DNA of 64,000 bases, from positions 1 to 64,000 of the forward strand of contig JAVSML010020777.1 in the NCBI GenBank assembly GCA_038503035.1, read 5' to 3'. The notes below the pieces were generated by a model, which worked only from the letters and a program-made list of their open reading frames with translations, was not told the DNA's origin and did not search any database. A program made the position numbers and the translations under genes. Each line of letters starts with the position of its first letter. Position 1 is the first letter of the stretch. Below are positions 48,566 through 59,028 of this stretch, in pieces. Origin of the DNA: Crocodylus rhombifer (Eukaryota > Chordata > Crocodylia > Crocodylidae).

Positions 48566-49808
48566 CAGGTTTCCTTCACTTTACACGGGTTCTGTATGTG
48601 CAAATTCGCTCTTATGTGATGTCCCTTTTTTTGTCAAAAATCTGTTATATGTGAGGTAAATATGCGAGGTAAACTCTTATGCGATCGGTGAGGTGGAAGC
48701 CCAGTCAGCTGCTTTGTGTGGTGCACTGTGGGAGTGGCATGCACCAAAATATAATCTCCTGTGTGGATCTGTGGTCCTCACTTGCTCTAAACATGTGACA
48801 CGTTTCTGTAGTTGCTATCCCCATTATGGTTACATTCATCACGACCCTGTACTTGTGTGTACTGTCTGCTGTTGGTGAGTACCAAAATTGTCCTGTAAAA
48901 GTGGTAGAAATCGGTCTAGAGGTCAATACATTCACTGTCTTGGAAAGTATCCCTATTTCTTATATTGTAAAGTGGGTTCCCTTTATGTGAGTTCAAGTTA
49001 TGCACCATTTTCCAGGAATGCATGTGTTAGACCCTGACTCCATGCGGTGGCCCAATGGCTAGGGAGATGATGGTCCAATTGCTCATGGATCCTGGTACTC
49101 ATTACCCAGAGCAAGCAGGGAACAAACACCAGCACACATTGCTCACAACAGCTTTATTCAGAATGGAGACAGCTTCAGACAAGTTCCCAAAAAGCCAACA
49201 AACTGGGGAGCCACCCCAAACAATATTTTTTTCTACATTTATACACCTTGGTTCATATTCATTAACATTCACTCTGCCCTTGTCCCTCCTTTCATTCCAC
49301 CCATTTCTTCTCCCAGCTCAAACTCCACCTCTGTTTACTGTTTACTTGGTATTGCTTATGTATTTCATTCATTTACATGCTTCTCTGCTAAGAGCGCATG
49401 CATAAGACTTTGACCCCCATATTCTTTCGGTCACTTGCAGTTTCTCGCTGGTTCTTTCTGGTTTCTTGCTGACTTCAGCACCATCTCCAAAGCCATACTT
49501 CTGCTTTGTCTCCTGATGATAGCTGGTAGGCTGCATCCTATTTTTACCCAACACATCATGCACTTTGCACCCTATCCTTTTGTTAAGAATTCACTTACTT
49601 AAGTATTAACAAAGTTAGTTGCTTTTAGTATATCATTCAGCCTTGTGACTAGTGGCTTTTGCTGAAGTTCGTTTTAATATATTATCCAGCTTTGTGACCA
49701 GCAGCTTTTTCTGAGATGCAGGAAAAAGCCTTCATTCAGATGCACCCAGTATTCCCCAAAATCCATATCATTACCCTAAGAGCATTTACATAAAGTGAGG
49801 GTAACCTG
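48566..49808. mobile_element. Tigger-like (Tc1/mariner, pogo-type) non-autonomous element
   Basis: The ends are CAGGTTTCCTTCACTTTA and, inward, CAGGTTACCCTCACTTTA (16 of 18 identical). TA flanks both sides (48564-48565 and 49809-49810), as expected for Tc1/mariner integration. At 1243 bp it has no transposase frame. A sub-segment near 48975-49015 (CCCTTTATGTGAGTTCAAG) resembles the end sequence again, so an internal rearrangement or nested copy is possible. Confidence 0.75.
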
Positions 49809-49810
49809 TA

Positions 49811-50039
49811 CATTGAACATGGATTAAGCATAAAAAACACTTTTAAGACCAGATTCTGTTCCAGCTATTAGGTGTTTAAGTGGACTTATGCACTTAAGTT
49901 AGATTCTATTCTACCCTGTTCAAGTCCCTAAAAATCCATTAATACATCTATTTTTGTAGTACACCATCATTTTACCCTTATGACTGAAGCACAAAAAAGC
50001 AGTGAGGAGGAAGAAGAGGATCTGCCCACCTTTAACATT
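49811..50039. other. Spacer between Tigger-like element and CR1 fragment 4
   Basis: AT-rich sequence with no recognisable feature. Confidence 0.5.
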
Positions 50040-52434
50040 AACAATTTTTCTGAGACTCAAGCACGATGGAACAAAGCCAGGTCTGACCACTTGTGTAGGT
50101 TCTTGGCTGTATCATAGGACCTTCACCTTATCCAGGAGGTGCAGAGCCCCACTAGGGGTAACACCTTGCTGGACCTGGTCTTGGCCACTGGGAATGACTT
50201 GGTGAGGGGACTGCAGGTCCTTGACCACCTGGACAATAGTTATCATCACCTGCTGAAATTCTCTACCCAGAGCAGGGTGTCAAGGGCTTATAGCAAAACT
50301 AAAGCTCTTGACTTCAGAAGGGCCAACTTCAATGACCTTTGGAGATAAGTAAGGGAGGCACTGAGGGCCCAGAAAGTAGAGGATATGGGAGTCCATGAGG
50401 GATGGTAGTATCTTAAGGGGGCAATCCTCCAAGGCCAAAGGGTAACAGGCCCTGAGGTAAGAGCGCTCAGAAACCCCCATGGCTCAGAACAGGCATTAGG
50501 AATGCCTGAGGACTAAAAGGGTGGCATATAACCAGTGGAAGGGAGGAGCTATCACCAAGGAGAAGTACTCCTCCTCAGCCTGTTAGTGTAGGAGGGCTAT
50601 TAGGAAGGCCAAGGCAGAGATGCAACTCAGGCTAGCATCCAGGATTAAGGACAACAAAAAGTCCGTTTTCAAGTACATTGGGAGCAATAAGTGGGCACCA
50701 GCCAATGTAGGGCCCCTGCAGACTCAAATGGTAACCTTGTGGCTATGCCAGACGAGAAAGTCGATATTTTTAACAGTTTCTTTGCCTCTGTTTTCTTGAA
50801 AAGGGACCGGGACATCCCTCCTACCTGAGGTAGGGACAGTCTCAGGGATAGCTCTGTCAGGCCTTGGTTCAGTGCAGATGTAGTTAGGGATCTTCTGGAA
50901 GGGCTGGACATTTTTAAATCTGCAGGTCCAGATTTTAAGATGTTTTTGGTGAGGGTGTTGAGGGAGCTGGCAGGGGTCATCACAGAGGCCTTGGCCTGGC
51001 TGTATGAGCATTTGTGGTCATCTGGCCACATGTCAGGGGATTGGAAACTAGCTAATGTGGTCCCCATTTTTAAGGAAGGAGGACCCAGGTAACTATAGAC
51101 CCATGAGCCTCACCTTGGTCCTCGGGAAGATCTTAGAGAAAATCATCAAGGAGCACATCTGTGGGGGGCCAGCAGGGGAAATCATGCTCAGGGGCAACCA
51201 GCATGGGTTCATCAAAGGCAGATCCTGCCTGACCAACCTGATTGCCTTTTATGACCAGGCAACTAAATCCTTGGATGATGGTGTTGCCGTGCACATAGTC
51301 TTCTAGACTTTAAGAAGGCCTCTGACACCTCTCTCACCCCATTCTCATTAATAAATTAAGCAGCTGTGGCCTTGATGCCTACACAGTCAGATGGGTAAAA
51401 AATTGGCTGATGGGGTGCACCCAGAGAGTAGTGGTGGACAGGTTATACTCAACCTGGCAAGATGTGAGCAGTGGGGTACCCCAGGGCTCGGTCCTCGGGC
51501 CCGCACTGTTTAACATCTTCATCAGCGACTTGGATGAGGGGGTGGAAAGCACGTTGTCCAAGTTTGCTGATGATACTAAGATGTGGGACGAGTTGGGCAT
51601 ACTTGAAGGGAGAGAGAGGCCACAACTAGATTTAGAGAGACTACAAAAGTGGGCAGATGAGAATAGGATGGGGTTCAACATAGACAAATGCAGGGTGCTG
51701 CACCTTGGGAGAAAGAATCCACAGCATACATACAGCCTGGGGAGTTCCTCTCTTGAAAGCACAGAGGTAGAAAGGGATCTTAGAGTCATTATTGACTCTT
51801 AAGTGAACATGAGCCACCAATGTCAGACCACAGCCAGCAAGGCCAGCCATACCTTGTCATGCATTCAAAGATGCATCTCAAGCTGGTCCAGAGAGGTGAT
51901 ACTCCCCCTTAGGCCACAATTGGAGTGCTGTGTCCACTACTGGGTGCCGCACTTTAAAAAGGATGTGGCCAGCCTGGAGAGAGTTCAGAGGAGGGCCACC
52001 CATTTGGTGAGAGGGCAGCAGGATAGGCCCTACGAGGAGAGACTGAGGTACCTGAACCTGTTCAGCCTTGACAAGAGGAGGCTGAGGGGAGACCTGGTGG
52101 CTGCTACAAACCCATCAGGGGAGATCATCAGCAAATAGGAAGAGCCCTATTCTCCCCAGCACCACCTGGGGTGATGAGGAACAGTGGTAATAAGCTGAAG
52201 GAGAATAGGATTAGGTCAGAGATCAAGAGGCAATATTTTACAGTTAGGGTGGTCAGAATCTGTAACCAACTTCCTAGGGAAGTGGTCCTCACCCCTACCT
52301 TGGGTAAATTCAAAAAGAGGTTAGATGATCACCTGTCTGGGGTCTTGTGAACCTAGCATTCATTCCTGCCTGTGGAAGGGGGTCAAGCTAGATGGGGGTC
52401 CCTCCTGACCCTAGCTACTATGAAACTATGAAAC
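50040..52434 (+). mobile_element. CR1 LINE fragment 4, about 2.4 kb
   Basis: The longest uninterrupted CR1 piece. Its 5' part (about 50070-50350) encodes the end of the endonuclease domain: ARSDHLCRFL-like, then VQSPTRGNTLLDLVLATGND. The reverse transcriptase follows, then a 3' UTR ending at CTACTATGAAACTATGAAAC. Several stops and frameshifts break ORF2. The 5' boundary is approximate because the sequence before 50070 is degraded. Confidence 0.9.
51040..52138 (+). pseudogene. CR1 reverse transcriptase remnant
   Basis: Frame 51055-51306 contains YRPMSLTLVLGKILEKIIKE and GNQHGFIKGRSCLTNLIAFY. It then shifts to a degenerate motif A (DFKKASD, near 51306-51330). Frame 51410-51802 contains GVPQGSVLGPALFNIFISDL and motif C as FADDTKMWDE, then DKCRVLHLGRKN. 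Frame 51803-52138 contains LECCVHYWVPHFKKDV, VQRRATHLV, and LNLFSLDKRRLRGDLV. The stop at 51800 and the frame break near 51306 inactivate it. Confidence 0.85.
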
Positions 52435-52500
52435 ATACTTAGGTGCCTATGTCCATTTACATGCCGAATCAGTAGAACAGAGGATAGAATATGGCCCTTA

Positions 52501-52821
52501 GGTTACAAACAGACACCACATCTGTCCAGGGATAAACCATTTTATCCTGGGACAAAGTGCAATCATTCAGATGTTCATGTTGATTGTCCCACAATAAATC
52601 CTAACAAGATAAGAAGTATTAACAGTTTATCCCCAGGACATCACAACACGGATCTGATTGGTTATCCTGGTATTACATCATTGAATATATGGCAGAAAAG
52701 CTTCAGTGCATTCAGCCATTCACTAAACTTATCTGAAGAGCAATGTGTGTACATGTCAATACTGGGACATTTCCACTCTGGGACAGTTGTCCAGAGACAA
52801 ATTCAGTGTCTGTTCATAGCC
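52501..52821. mobile_element. 321-bp MITE with ACAGACAC-type subterminal repeats
   Basis: The ends are GGTTACAAACAGACACCAC and, inward, GGCTATGAACAGACACTGA. The similarity continues through TCTG(T)CC/TCTGGAC and GGGATAAA-like blocks. Flanks TTA (left) and TTT (right) match at two of three positions. It has no coding capacity. It lies 66 bp downstream of CR1 fragment 4. Confidence 0.6.
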
Positions 52822-54034
52822 TTTGTGTAGAATAAAAGTGTTCACACTGAGAACTAATGTGGGATAAAGCTATTGCACTTTAAATTTACACCTGCACTTA
52901 TTGATTTTTTTTTCTACCATCTACATAAGCACTTTTATTTCTAAGGGTCTAATTCAAACTCAGCACAGCTGGTAAAAACAATACTTGTCACTCTCTCAAG
53001 GTTGTCAGTCTATTTGAGATTAGTAATATTAATCCAATTGCAATATATGGTGTGGTTAGTTGGTGAGGAATCTTTTGGGGGGATTTTTTGGGGGGGTTCT
53101 TTCTTATATAGTCTCAGAGGTCACCTAGTCCAACTCCCTACCTGAGACAGGATCATGCCTATCCAAACCATTGCATACAATCATAATCTAAACTCTACAT
53201 AAGACTACCCTCAACCCTGACACAACATAGACCTAACACCCTAACCTGCCACAGGAATAGCAGGAAAACTACAGCAGCCAGTGTCCTGTTTCTATAAAAT
53301 GTTGTCAAGATATGCTCAAGAGGTCCCAGGCAGAGGGCCACACCTCTCACTACAGAGAAAAACAAAAACCTTCGTAGTCCATACCAATCTGATCGTGGGG
53401 TGAAATTAGTTCCTGATTTCAAATATGGTGCTCAGTCTGACCATGAATGGAAGAGTAAGACCCTCTAGCCAGGAAACTCCAGCTTTGGTCCCAGCAGAAT
53501 AATCAGCACATATTAGTTGAAGTCCCCAGCTTTAGCTGTAGCCAACAGCCAATGCCTCTGGGAAGGCTTAAAAACACCCTGACATAGCAGAAAAATGGGG
53601 TGAGAGGGCATTGGGAGCAACCAGCAAAGCCCAGAATAATGGGAAAATCCATGGTAGAAAATAGGCGTAGCTATGCCTTGATCATCCCTGACGAGTGGCT
53701 GTCCAACTTCTTGAAATGATGGACAGTTCACAACTTCCCTAGGCAGTCTATTCCACTGCCTCACTATTCTCAAAATGAATAAGTTTTTCCAGATATCCAA
53801 ACTAAATTTACCTTGCTGCGACTTCAAGCCATTGGTTCATGTCCTCCCCTCTCCAGCAAGAGAGAAAAGGAGCTTTCCCTCTTCTTTATGGCAGCTCTTC
53901 ACGTATTTGAAGACTGCTATCATGTCCTCTCTCAAGCACCTTTTCTACAAGTTGAACATGCTTAACTCCTTCAGCCTCTCCTCATATAACTTGCCTTTCA
54001 AGCCCTTGATTATGTTTGTAGCCTGCCTCTGGAC

Positions 54035-54687
54035 CAAGGTTCCCTCTAAGGCCGCATACCAGGAGAGGCTGGGGCGGGAGCCTGGCACGGACTCTGCCGG
54101 CTCTGGGGAAGCACTCTGCTCCCCTGCATCAGGGCCGGGGAGTGGAGCACTTCCCCAGAGCCGGCAGAGCCCGCACCAGCCCCCTGCCCCAGCCTCCATC
54201 CCTGCCTTGCCTTACCTCAGGGAGGAACTGCTGCCTGCTCTGAGTGAGGCTCCACAGGCTCCGGAACACTGCTTCGCTCCCCCACACTGCCTCGGGGAGC
54301 AAGGAGGCACATGGCATCAGGACTGGGTCCCCGGCACCAGCCCCTGGCCCTGGCCCCAGTCTCCAGCCACTAGCCCCCAGCTCCAGCCCCTGGCCCCTGA
54401 CCCCAGCCTCCAGCTCCCAGCTCCAGCTCCCAGCTCCAGCCCCCAGTCCCTGGCTCCAGCCCCCTGGCCCACCCCCAGCCCCCAGCTCCAGCTCTGGCCC
54501 CTGGTCCCCGCCCTTGGCTCCTGGCTCCCAGCTTCTAGCTCCAGCCTCTGGCCCCTGGCCCTAGCCCCCAGCTTCTGGCCTACAACCCTCAGCCCCCTTC
54601 AGTAAGTGTCCCATGCTGGACCAAGGCAGTGTGGTCACGGACCGAGGCACCACGCTCACGGACCACTGCTTCTTAGAGGGAACATTG
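54035..54687. mobile_element. hAT-like element with perfect 8-bp target duplication
   Basis: The ends CAAGGTTCCCTCTAAG and, inward, CAATGTTCCCTCTAAG agree at 15 of 16 positions. The 8-bp duplication CTCTGGAC lies at 54027-54034 and 54688-54695 within the interrupted CR1. The size (653 bp) and 8-bp duplication are diagnostic of hAT. The interior is GC-rich, with a degenerate CCAGCTCCAGCCC-type repeat at about 54330-54600 that creates a 276-codon spurious frame. Part of the interior is related to the cargo of the Tigger-like element at 55792. Confidence 0.9.
54330..54600. repeat. C-rich degenerate short tandem repeat
   Basis: Many imperfect units of CCAGCTCCAGCCCC and CCCCTGGCCCC type occur inside the hAT-like element. 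The period is about 6-12 bp and irregular. Confidence 0.75.
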
Positions 54688-55553
54688 CTCTGGACCCTAA
54701 CTTTTCCGGGTACTTTTGAAAATGTGAAACCAAGGACTGCACACAATACTCCAGATGAAGACTAACCAATGCTGAGTAGAGAGGTACTATCACCTCCGGT
54801 GTCTTGCACCTAATGTTTCTAATGATGCAATCTAAAACCACATTGGCTTTTTGTGTGGCTGCAGACTCACATTGAGTCTGTGATCTACAAAGACTCCCAG
54901 GTCCTTTTCCATAGAGCTGCCATCCAAACAGATGTCCTCATTTTGTATTTTTGATTATTCCGTATTTTTTGATTATTCCTGGCAAGGTGTAGCACCTTGC
55001 ATTTGTCCATATTGAACTTCAACCTGTTAGCTGTAGTCCAACTTTCCAATCTTTTGAGAACCTTCTGAATTGTGCTTGCATCCTCCAGCATTTTCACAAG
55101 CTTTCATAGTTTCATGTAACCTACAAACTTGCTCAAGAAGCTGTCTGTGCCAGCTCCTAAAGTGTTAATAAATACATTAAACAACACCTGGCCCAGGAGA
55201 GACCCCTGCAGGATGCCACTAAATGTCCTGCCATTCTGACACAGACCCATTAAAAATTACCTTTTGCTTATGGCTATGGCACCAGTTACCTGTTGTAGTA
55301 GTTTTTTTGCCCCACTTCATTTATGAGAAGGTCATGTAGGACCCTGTCAAATGCCAGATGCACTATATTCCCAGCATTCCCTTTATCTACCCAAGTATTA
55401 CTTTATCAAAGAAGGAGATCAGACTTGTTTAACATGATTTGTTTTTCATGGATTCACGCTGACTGATTGCAATCAGCCTTTCCTCCTCCAGATGCTTGCA
55501 AATGGCCTTCCTTAGGATATGCTCTGGTAACTTGTCAGGTATTGAGGTGAGGC

Positions 55554-57623
55554 CACGAGTGGGCAATTATTTTGGCTGGAGGACCACTTAACAACTTTGG
55601 GTACACTGTTGAGGGCCACAGGATAGCCCCACCCCTTGATAGGTGCCCCACCCTCTGATCACCATCTTGGAACTGGAAATCCAACCCCTAACCCCTGACC
55701 TTGCCACCAGAAATCCCCCCTGCCCTCAGAAGTACCACTCAGAAGTACCCCTTAGTGGCCATCTTAGTACTGGAAAAAAAACCAAATCATATGCAGCCAG
55801 TCCTTGACTTATGGCAGCTCAACTTGCAGAGATCTGCACTTGCAGTGCTCTGCATTTTACACCCCTGTTGTTACATATGGTGCTGATGTAGAGCAGGCAA
55901 TGGCAGAGGCACTGGGACCTGTGTGGAACACTTACCAGAGGTAAGCTCAGGCAGTGACTCCTCCCTGAGACCATGTGCTCCTGGAGGCAACGGGGATGGA
56001 GGTGGGGGCTGGGGCTGGGGGCTGGTACCAGGGAACTGCTCCACTTCCCAGCCCTGATGCCATATGCCTCCTCACTCCCAGAGCAATGGTGTGGCCAGGA
56101 CGGGGGCTAGGGGCTGACACGGGCTCTGCCAGCTCAGGGGAACTGCTCTGCTTGCTTTGGGGAACTGCTCTGTTGGCTCCAGGGAACTGCTCCACTCCCC
56201 CACATTACCCTGGGGAGCGAGGAGGCACATGGCATCAGGGCTGGGGAGCAGAGCAGTTCACCAGAGCTGGCGGAGTCATTTCCAGGCCCCAGCCTCACCA
56301 CACTGTGCCTCTGGGAGCGAGGATGCACATGGTAACAGAGCTGGGAAGTAGAGCAGTTCCTTGAAGCCAGCAGATCCTGCAGAGCAGTTCCCTGGAGCTG
56401 GTGGAGCCCACACCAGCCCCCAGCCCTAAACCAGCCCTTGCCTCACCTCACCTTGAGGAAGAGCCACTGCCTGCCCTGCATGAGGGCTGAGGAGCTTACC
56501 TTCAGTAAGTGTCCCACACTGGCCCCAGTACCTCCCTTAGTTGCTGCATTGTACTTTAGAAAGCTTGGCACAGTGTATATCATTTATAAGTGTATATCAT
56601 TTATAGTTGATTAAATACTTGATTTAAATATTTGTAAAAAGTTGGGTTACATTCCTGATCAAGGGCCTTTGGTCAGGAATGTAACCCCCTATTATAACAT
56701 TGTTTTTATGGAAAAATCAGATTTGACTTACATAGTTTCAACTTACAGCACCTTTTCCAGTAACATAACCCACCATAAGTGCGATGACTGCTTGTACTAA
56801 AAACCAAACATCTACTATAGCATATTGTAATGTTACTTAAAAATATATTTTTCTCCTGATTTGTATGTGTTTGAAAATGTATATATAAGTGATTGCATAA
56901 TAGCTCAAAATAGTCTTATTCTTGTCTATTGTATGGGGAGGATATGGGGGTGTGGTTGGGGTGGGATTTGTGGGTGTGTGTGCATGAGTATGGGCTTTAT
57001 GAGGGAGATTGTGAAGGGGTGTGGGTGGGTGTGGGGTTTGTGGGGGATATGTCCCCCCACCACATGGCCCCCCATGGCACAGAGCCCCTGCCGCTGGCAA
57101 CAGCAACAGCAGGCATTGGGCCCTTGAGGTGCTCATGGCCCACAGCAGGCAGAGCCCACTGGTGATGTGTGGGTCTGAGTGAATCCTGGGAGCTGCACAC
57201 AGCAGCATGAGCTGGCCACGCCCACTAGTATGCACCTTTGAACCACAGCAGGCTGGCTCTGTGTCAGCACATGGGGCTACTAGCACCGAAGGCAGAAGCC
57301 ATGCACTATTGGGCAAGGCTGGCTCCATGCCACCACGTGGGGCTTCCAGCACTCCACTGGGGAGCTGCACATGGACGCGCAGATCCAGCTGGCCTGATGG
57401 CTCCTAGTCCACCTGCCTCCAAATGTGATTCCTCACTGGAGTGCTGGGAGCCCCACCAAGGTGAAAGCACATAGCCCACCCAGTGCAATGGTGCACAACC
57501 TCTGAAAGTCTGCACCTCCTGCTGGCTTTTAGAGGGGCAGCCACAGGCCAGTAATAATTGTTTTTTGCAGGGGCTCCACAGGCCGTATAGAATGGTGGGC
57601 TGGCCATCTTTTGCCCACCTCTG
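55554..57623. mobile_element. 2.1-kb hAT-like element inside the old CR1
   Basis: The ends are CACGAGTGGGCAATTATTTT and, inward, CAGAGGTGGGCAAAAGATGG. The AGTGGGCAATTATTTTGGC end closely resembles the AGACAGGCAATTATTTCGGGC end of the small hAT-like element at 61680-61865, so the two are family members. The 8-bp target duplication is no longer clear. The interior includes the 1.0-kb Tigger-like element and a GC-rich, G-run-containing part at 56930-57420. No transposase frame is recognised. Confidence 0.65.
55792..56794. mobile_element. Tigger-like element nested in the hAT-like element
   Basis: The ends are TGCAGCCAGTCCTTGACTTA and, inward, CAAGCAGTCATCGCACTTAT, each followed by TGG. TA flanks both sides (55790-55791 and 56795-56796). 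Inside the TIRs, a second inverted repeat pairs CACTTACCAGAGGTAAGCTC at about 55929 with the complement of GAGCTTACCTTCAGTAAGTG at about 56493. The interior (about 56000-56480) is GC-rich with partial internal duplication. At 1003 bp it has no transposase frame. Confidence 0.65.
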
Positions 57624-58060
57624 CACTAACCAGTCTGTTAGTTCCCTGGGTCCTCCTTCTTGCCTTTTTTTAAAGAGGGGCACTATGCTGGCTCTTTTCC
57701 AGTCCTCTAGTACTTGTCCTGTCTCCCACAACTTCATGAAAATTATTGCCTAGGGCTCCAAGATCGCCTCTGCCATTTCCCTGGGACCCTGGGATGAAGC
57801 TTATTTGGTCCTCCTGACTTAAATTTATTCAGGCCTAAGAAAAGCTCTCTGACCAGCTCTTTTTGTATCTCTTCTCTCATCTTGCCCCTTTCCTTATCCA
57901 GATAATCCCTATTAGGTGTCTGGCAGCTTAATTTTTTTGTGAAAACTAAAGCAAGTAGTTGTTGAGCTGCTCCACTTTCTTTTTATCTTTAGTTAGGAGT
58001 TCAACCTGGCTTGCTAATGGAGGACCCACAGTTTCCTTGGTCCTTCTTTTCTTTTTGTCT

Positions 58061-58643
58061 TTTTTATAATTTTTTATAATATTATTTATAAAATAAATTA
58101 GGTGGTATGGTCACCTGCATTAGCAGGAGAGTGAACTTGTTGATCCAGGAGAACTGATGGGCAGGTTACTCCATTGCTACCTTCCTCTGAGTTCCTTGTG
58201 CCCTCCTACGAAGCAGCCAGTATTGTCTATGTCCTTACTGAAGAGAGAATTCTGCACTAAATGCACTGGTCTGGCCCAGTATGGTGTTCAAACAGTGATC
58301 ACTGTCATGACACCTATTGAAGACTGGACTAAATCTCTGTGTTATTTGTGGTTCTGGAGATTGCTCATCTCAACCTAAATGGTATTTCATATTACTGGGC
58401 ATTTTTGCCTTATACATCTTCTGGGGAAAGATCTACACCAGAATTATATGGAGAAGGGTTTAAATATATAGGAGGTCACTGAGTTTTTATCTGCATCAAT
58501 TTTATTTCTCCTTTTATTTTCATCATTTTAAAGAGAAGGAGAAGATGTTTTAATGTTAAAGAAAAAAGTGTGTTTGAGATAATACAAACCTGTCCAGTGG
58601 GACAGTGACAACTATGGTCAGCAGGGGATACAGTCTCAAACAA
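58061..58643. other. Unassigned stretch
   Basis: AT-rich sequence with no recognisable gene or repeat boundary. Frame 58157-58378 has no recognisable domain. Confidence 0.5.
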
Positions 58644-58645
58644 TA

Positions 58646-59026
58646 CAGTAAAAGTTATGTTAAGCGGCATCTTACAAGCCAGAATGCTCTACTAATCGGC
58701 ATACCAGCTTGTAAGATAAAGTGAAACCGGAAGTGCTCACCATGGCACTTCCAGTTTCTCCGAGCCCCCACGGCCCAGGGCCAAGCAGCCTGTGCTGCTG
58801 AGTCCCCATGGCCTGGGGGCATAACAGGCTGCGTGGGGCTGTGTGGGACCTGCCTCCCTGTCTCACGGGGCATGCAGGGCCTACAGGGCCTGCAGGAGGG
58901 GGGGTGATGCCGTGGGAGGGGTGGAGGGACGCCCCAGACACGGCAGAAGAAGCGGCGGCTGGGGCTGCTCAATTAACTGGCATATTAACCAGGAATGGGG
59001 GATGCTGGATAACAGAGCTTTTACTG
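58646..59026. mobile_element. 381-bp Tigger-like element
   Basis: The ends are CAGTAAAAGTTATGTTAAGC and, inward, CAGTAAAAGCTCTGTTATCC (16 of 20 identical, then a further GCATC match). TA flanks both sides (58644-58645 and 59027-59028). The end sequence is typical of Tigger elements. The GC-rich interior (58760-58970) has short overlapping frames on both strands and no transposase. Confidence 0.8.
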
Positions 59027-59028
59027 TA

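Larger units (their letters stand above)
53095..58060 (-). mobile_element. Old CR1-like LINE, broken by nested insertions
   Basis: Read on the minus strand, the host element occupies 58060-57624, 55553-54688 and 54034-53095. It keeps a 3' UTR-like part (to 53095), ORF2 C-terminal sequence (53827-53513 and 54034-53945), the middle of the reverse transcriptase (54841-54700 and 55500-54885) and its N-terminal part (57737-57640, with VLEDWKRASIVPLFKKRQEG GP...). It is more diverged than fragments 2 and 4 and lacks their ATTCTATG-type end, so it belongs to an older CR1 lineage. Removing the insertions makes the reverse transcriptase order collinear. Confidence 0.8.

Noticed and set aside
53775..54605. 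276-codon plus-strand open frame, proline-rich
   Set aside because: It runs from antisense CR1 sequence into the C-rich repeat of a hAT-like element, so it is a composite of two unrelated mobile elements.
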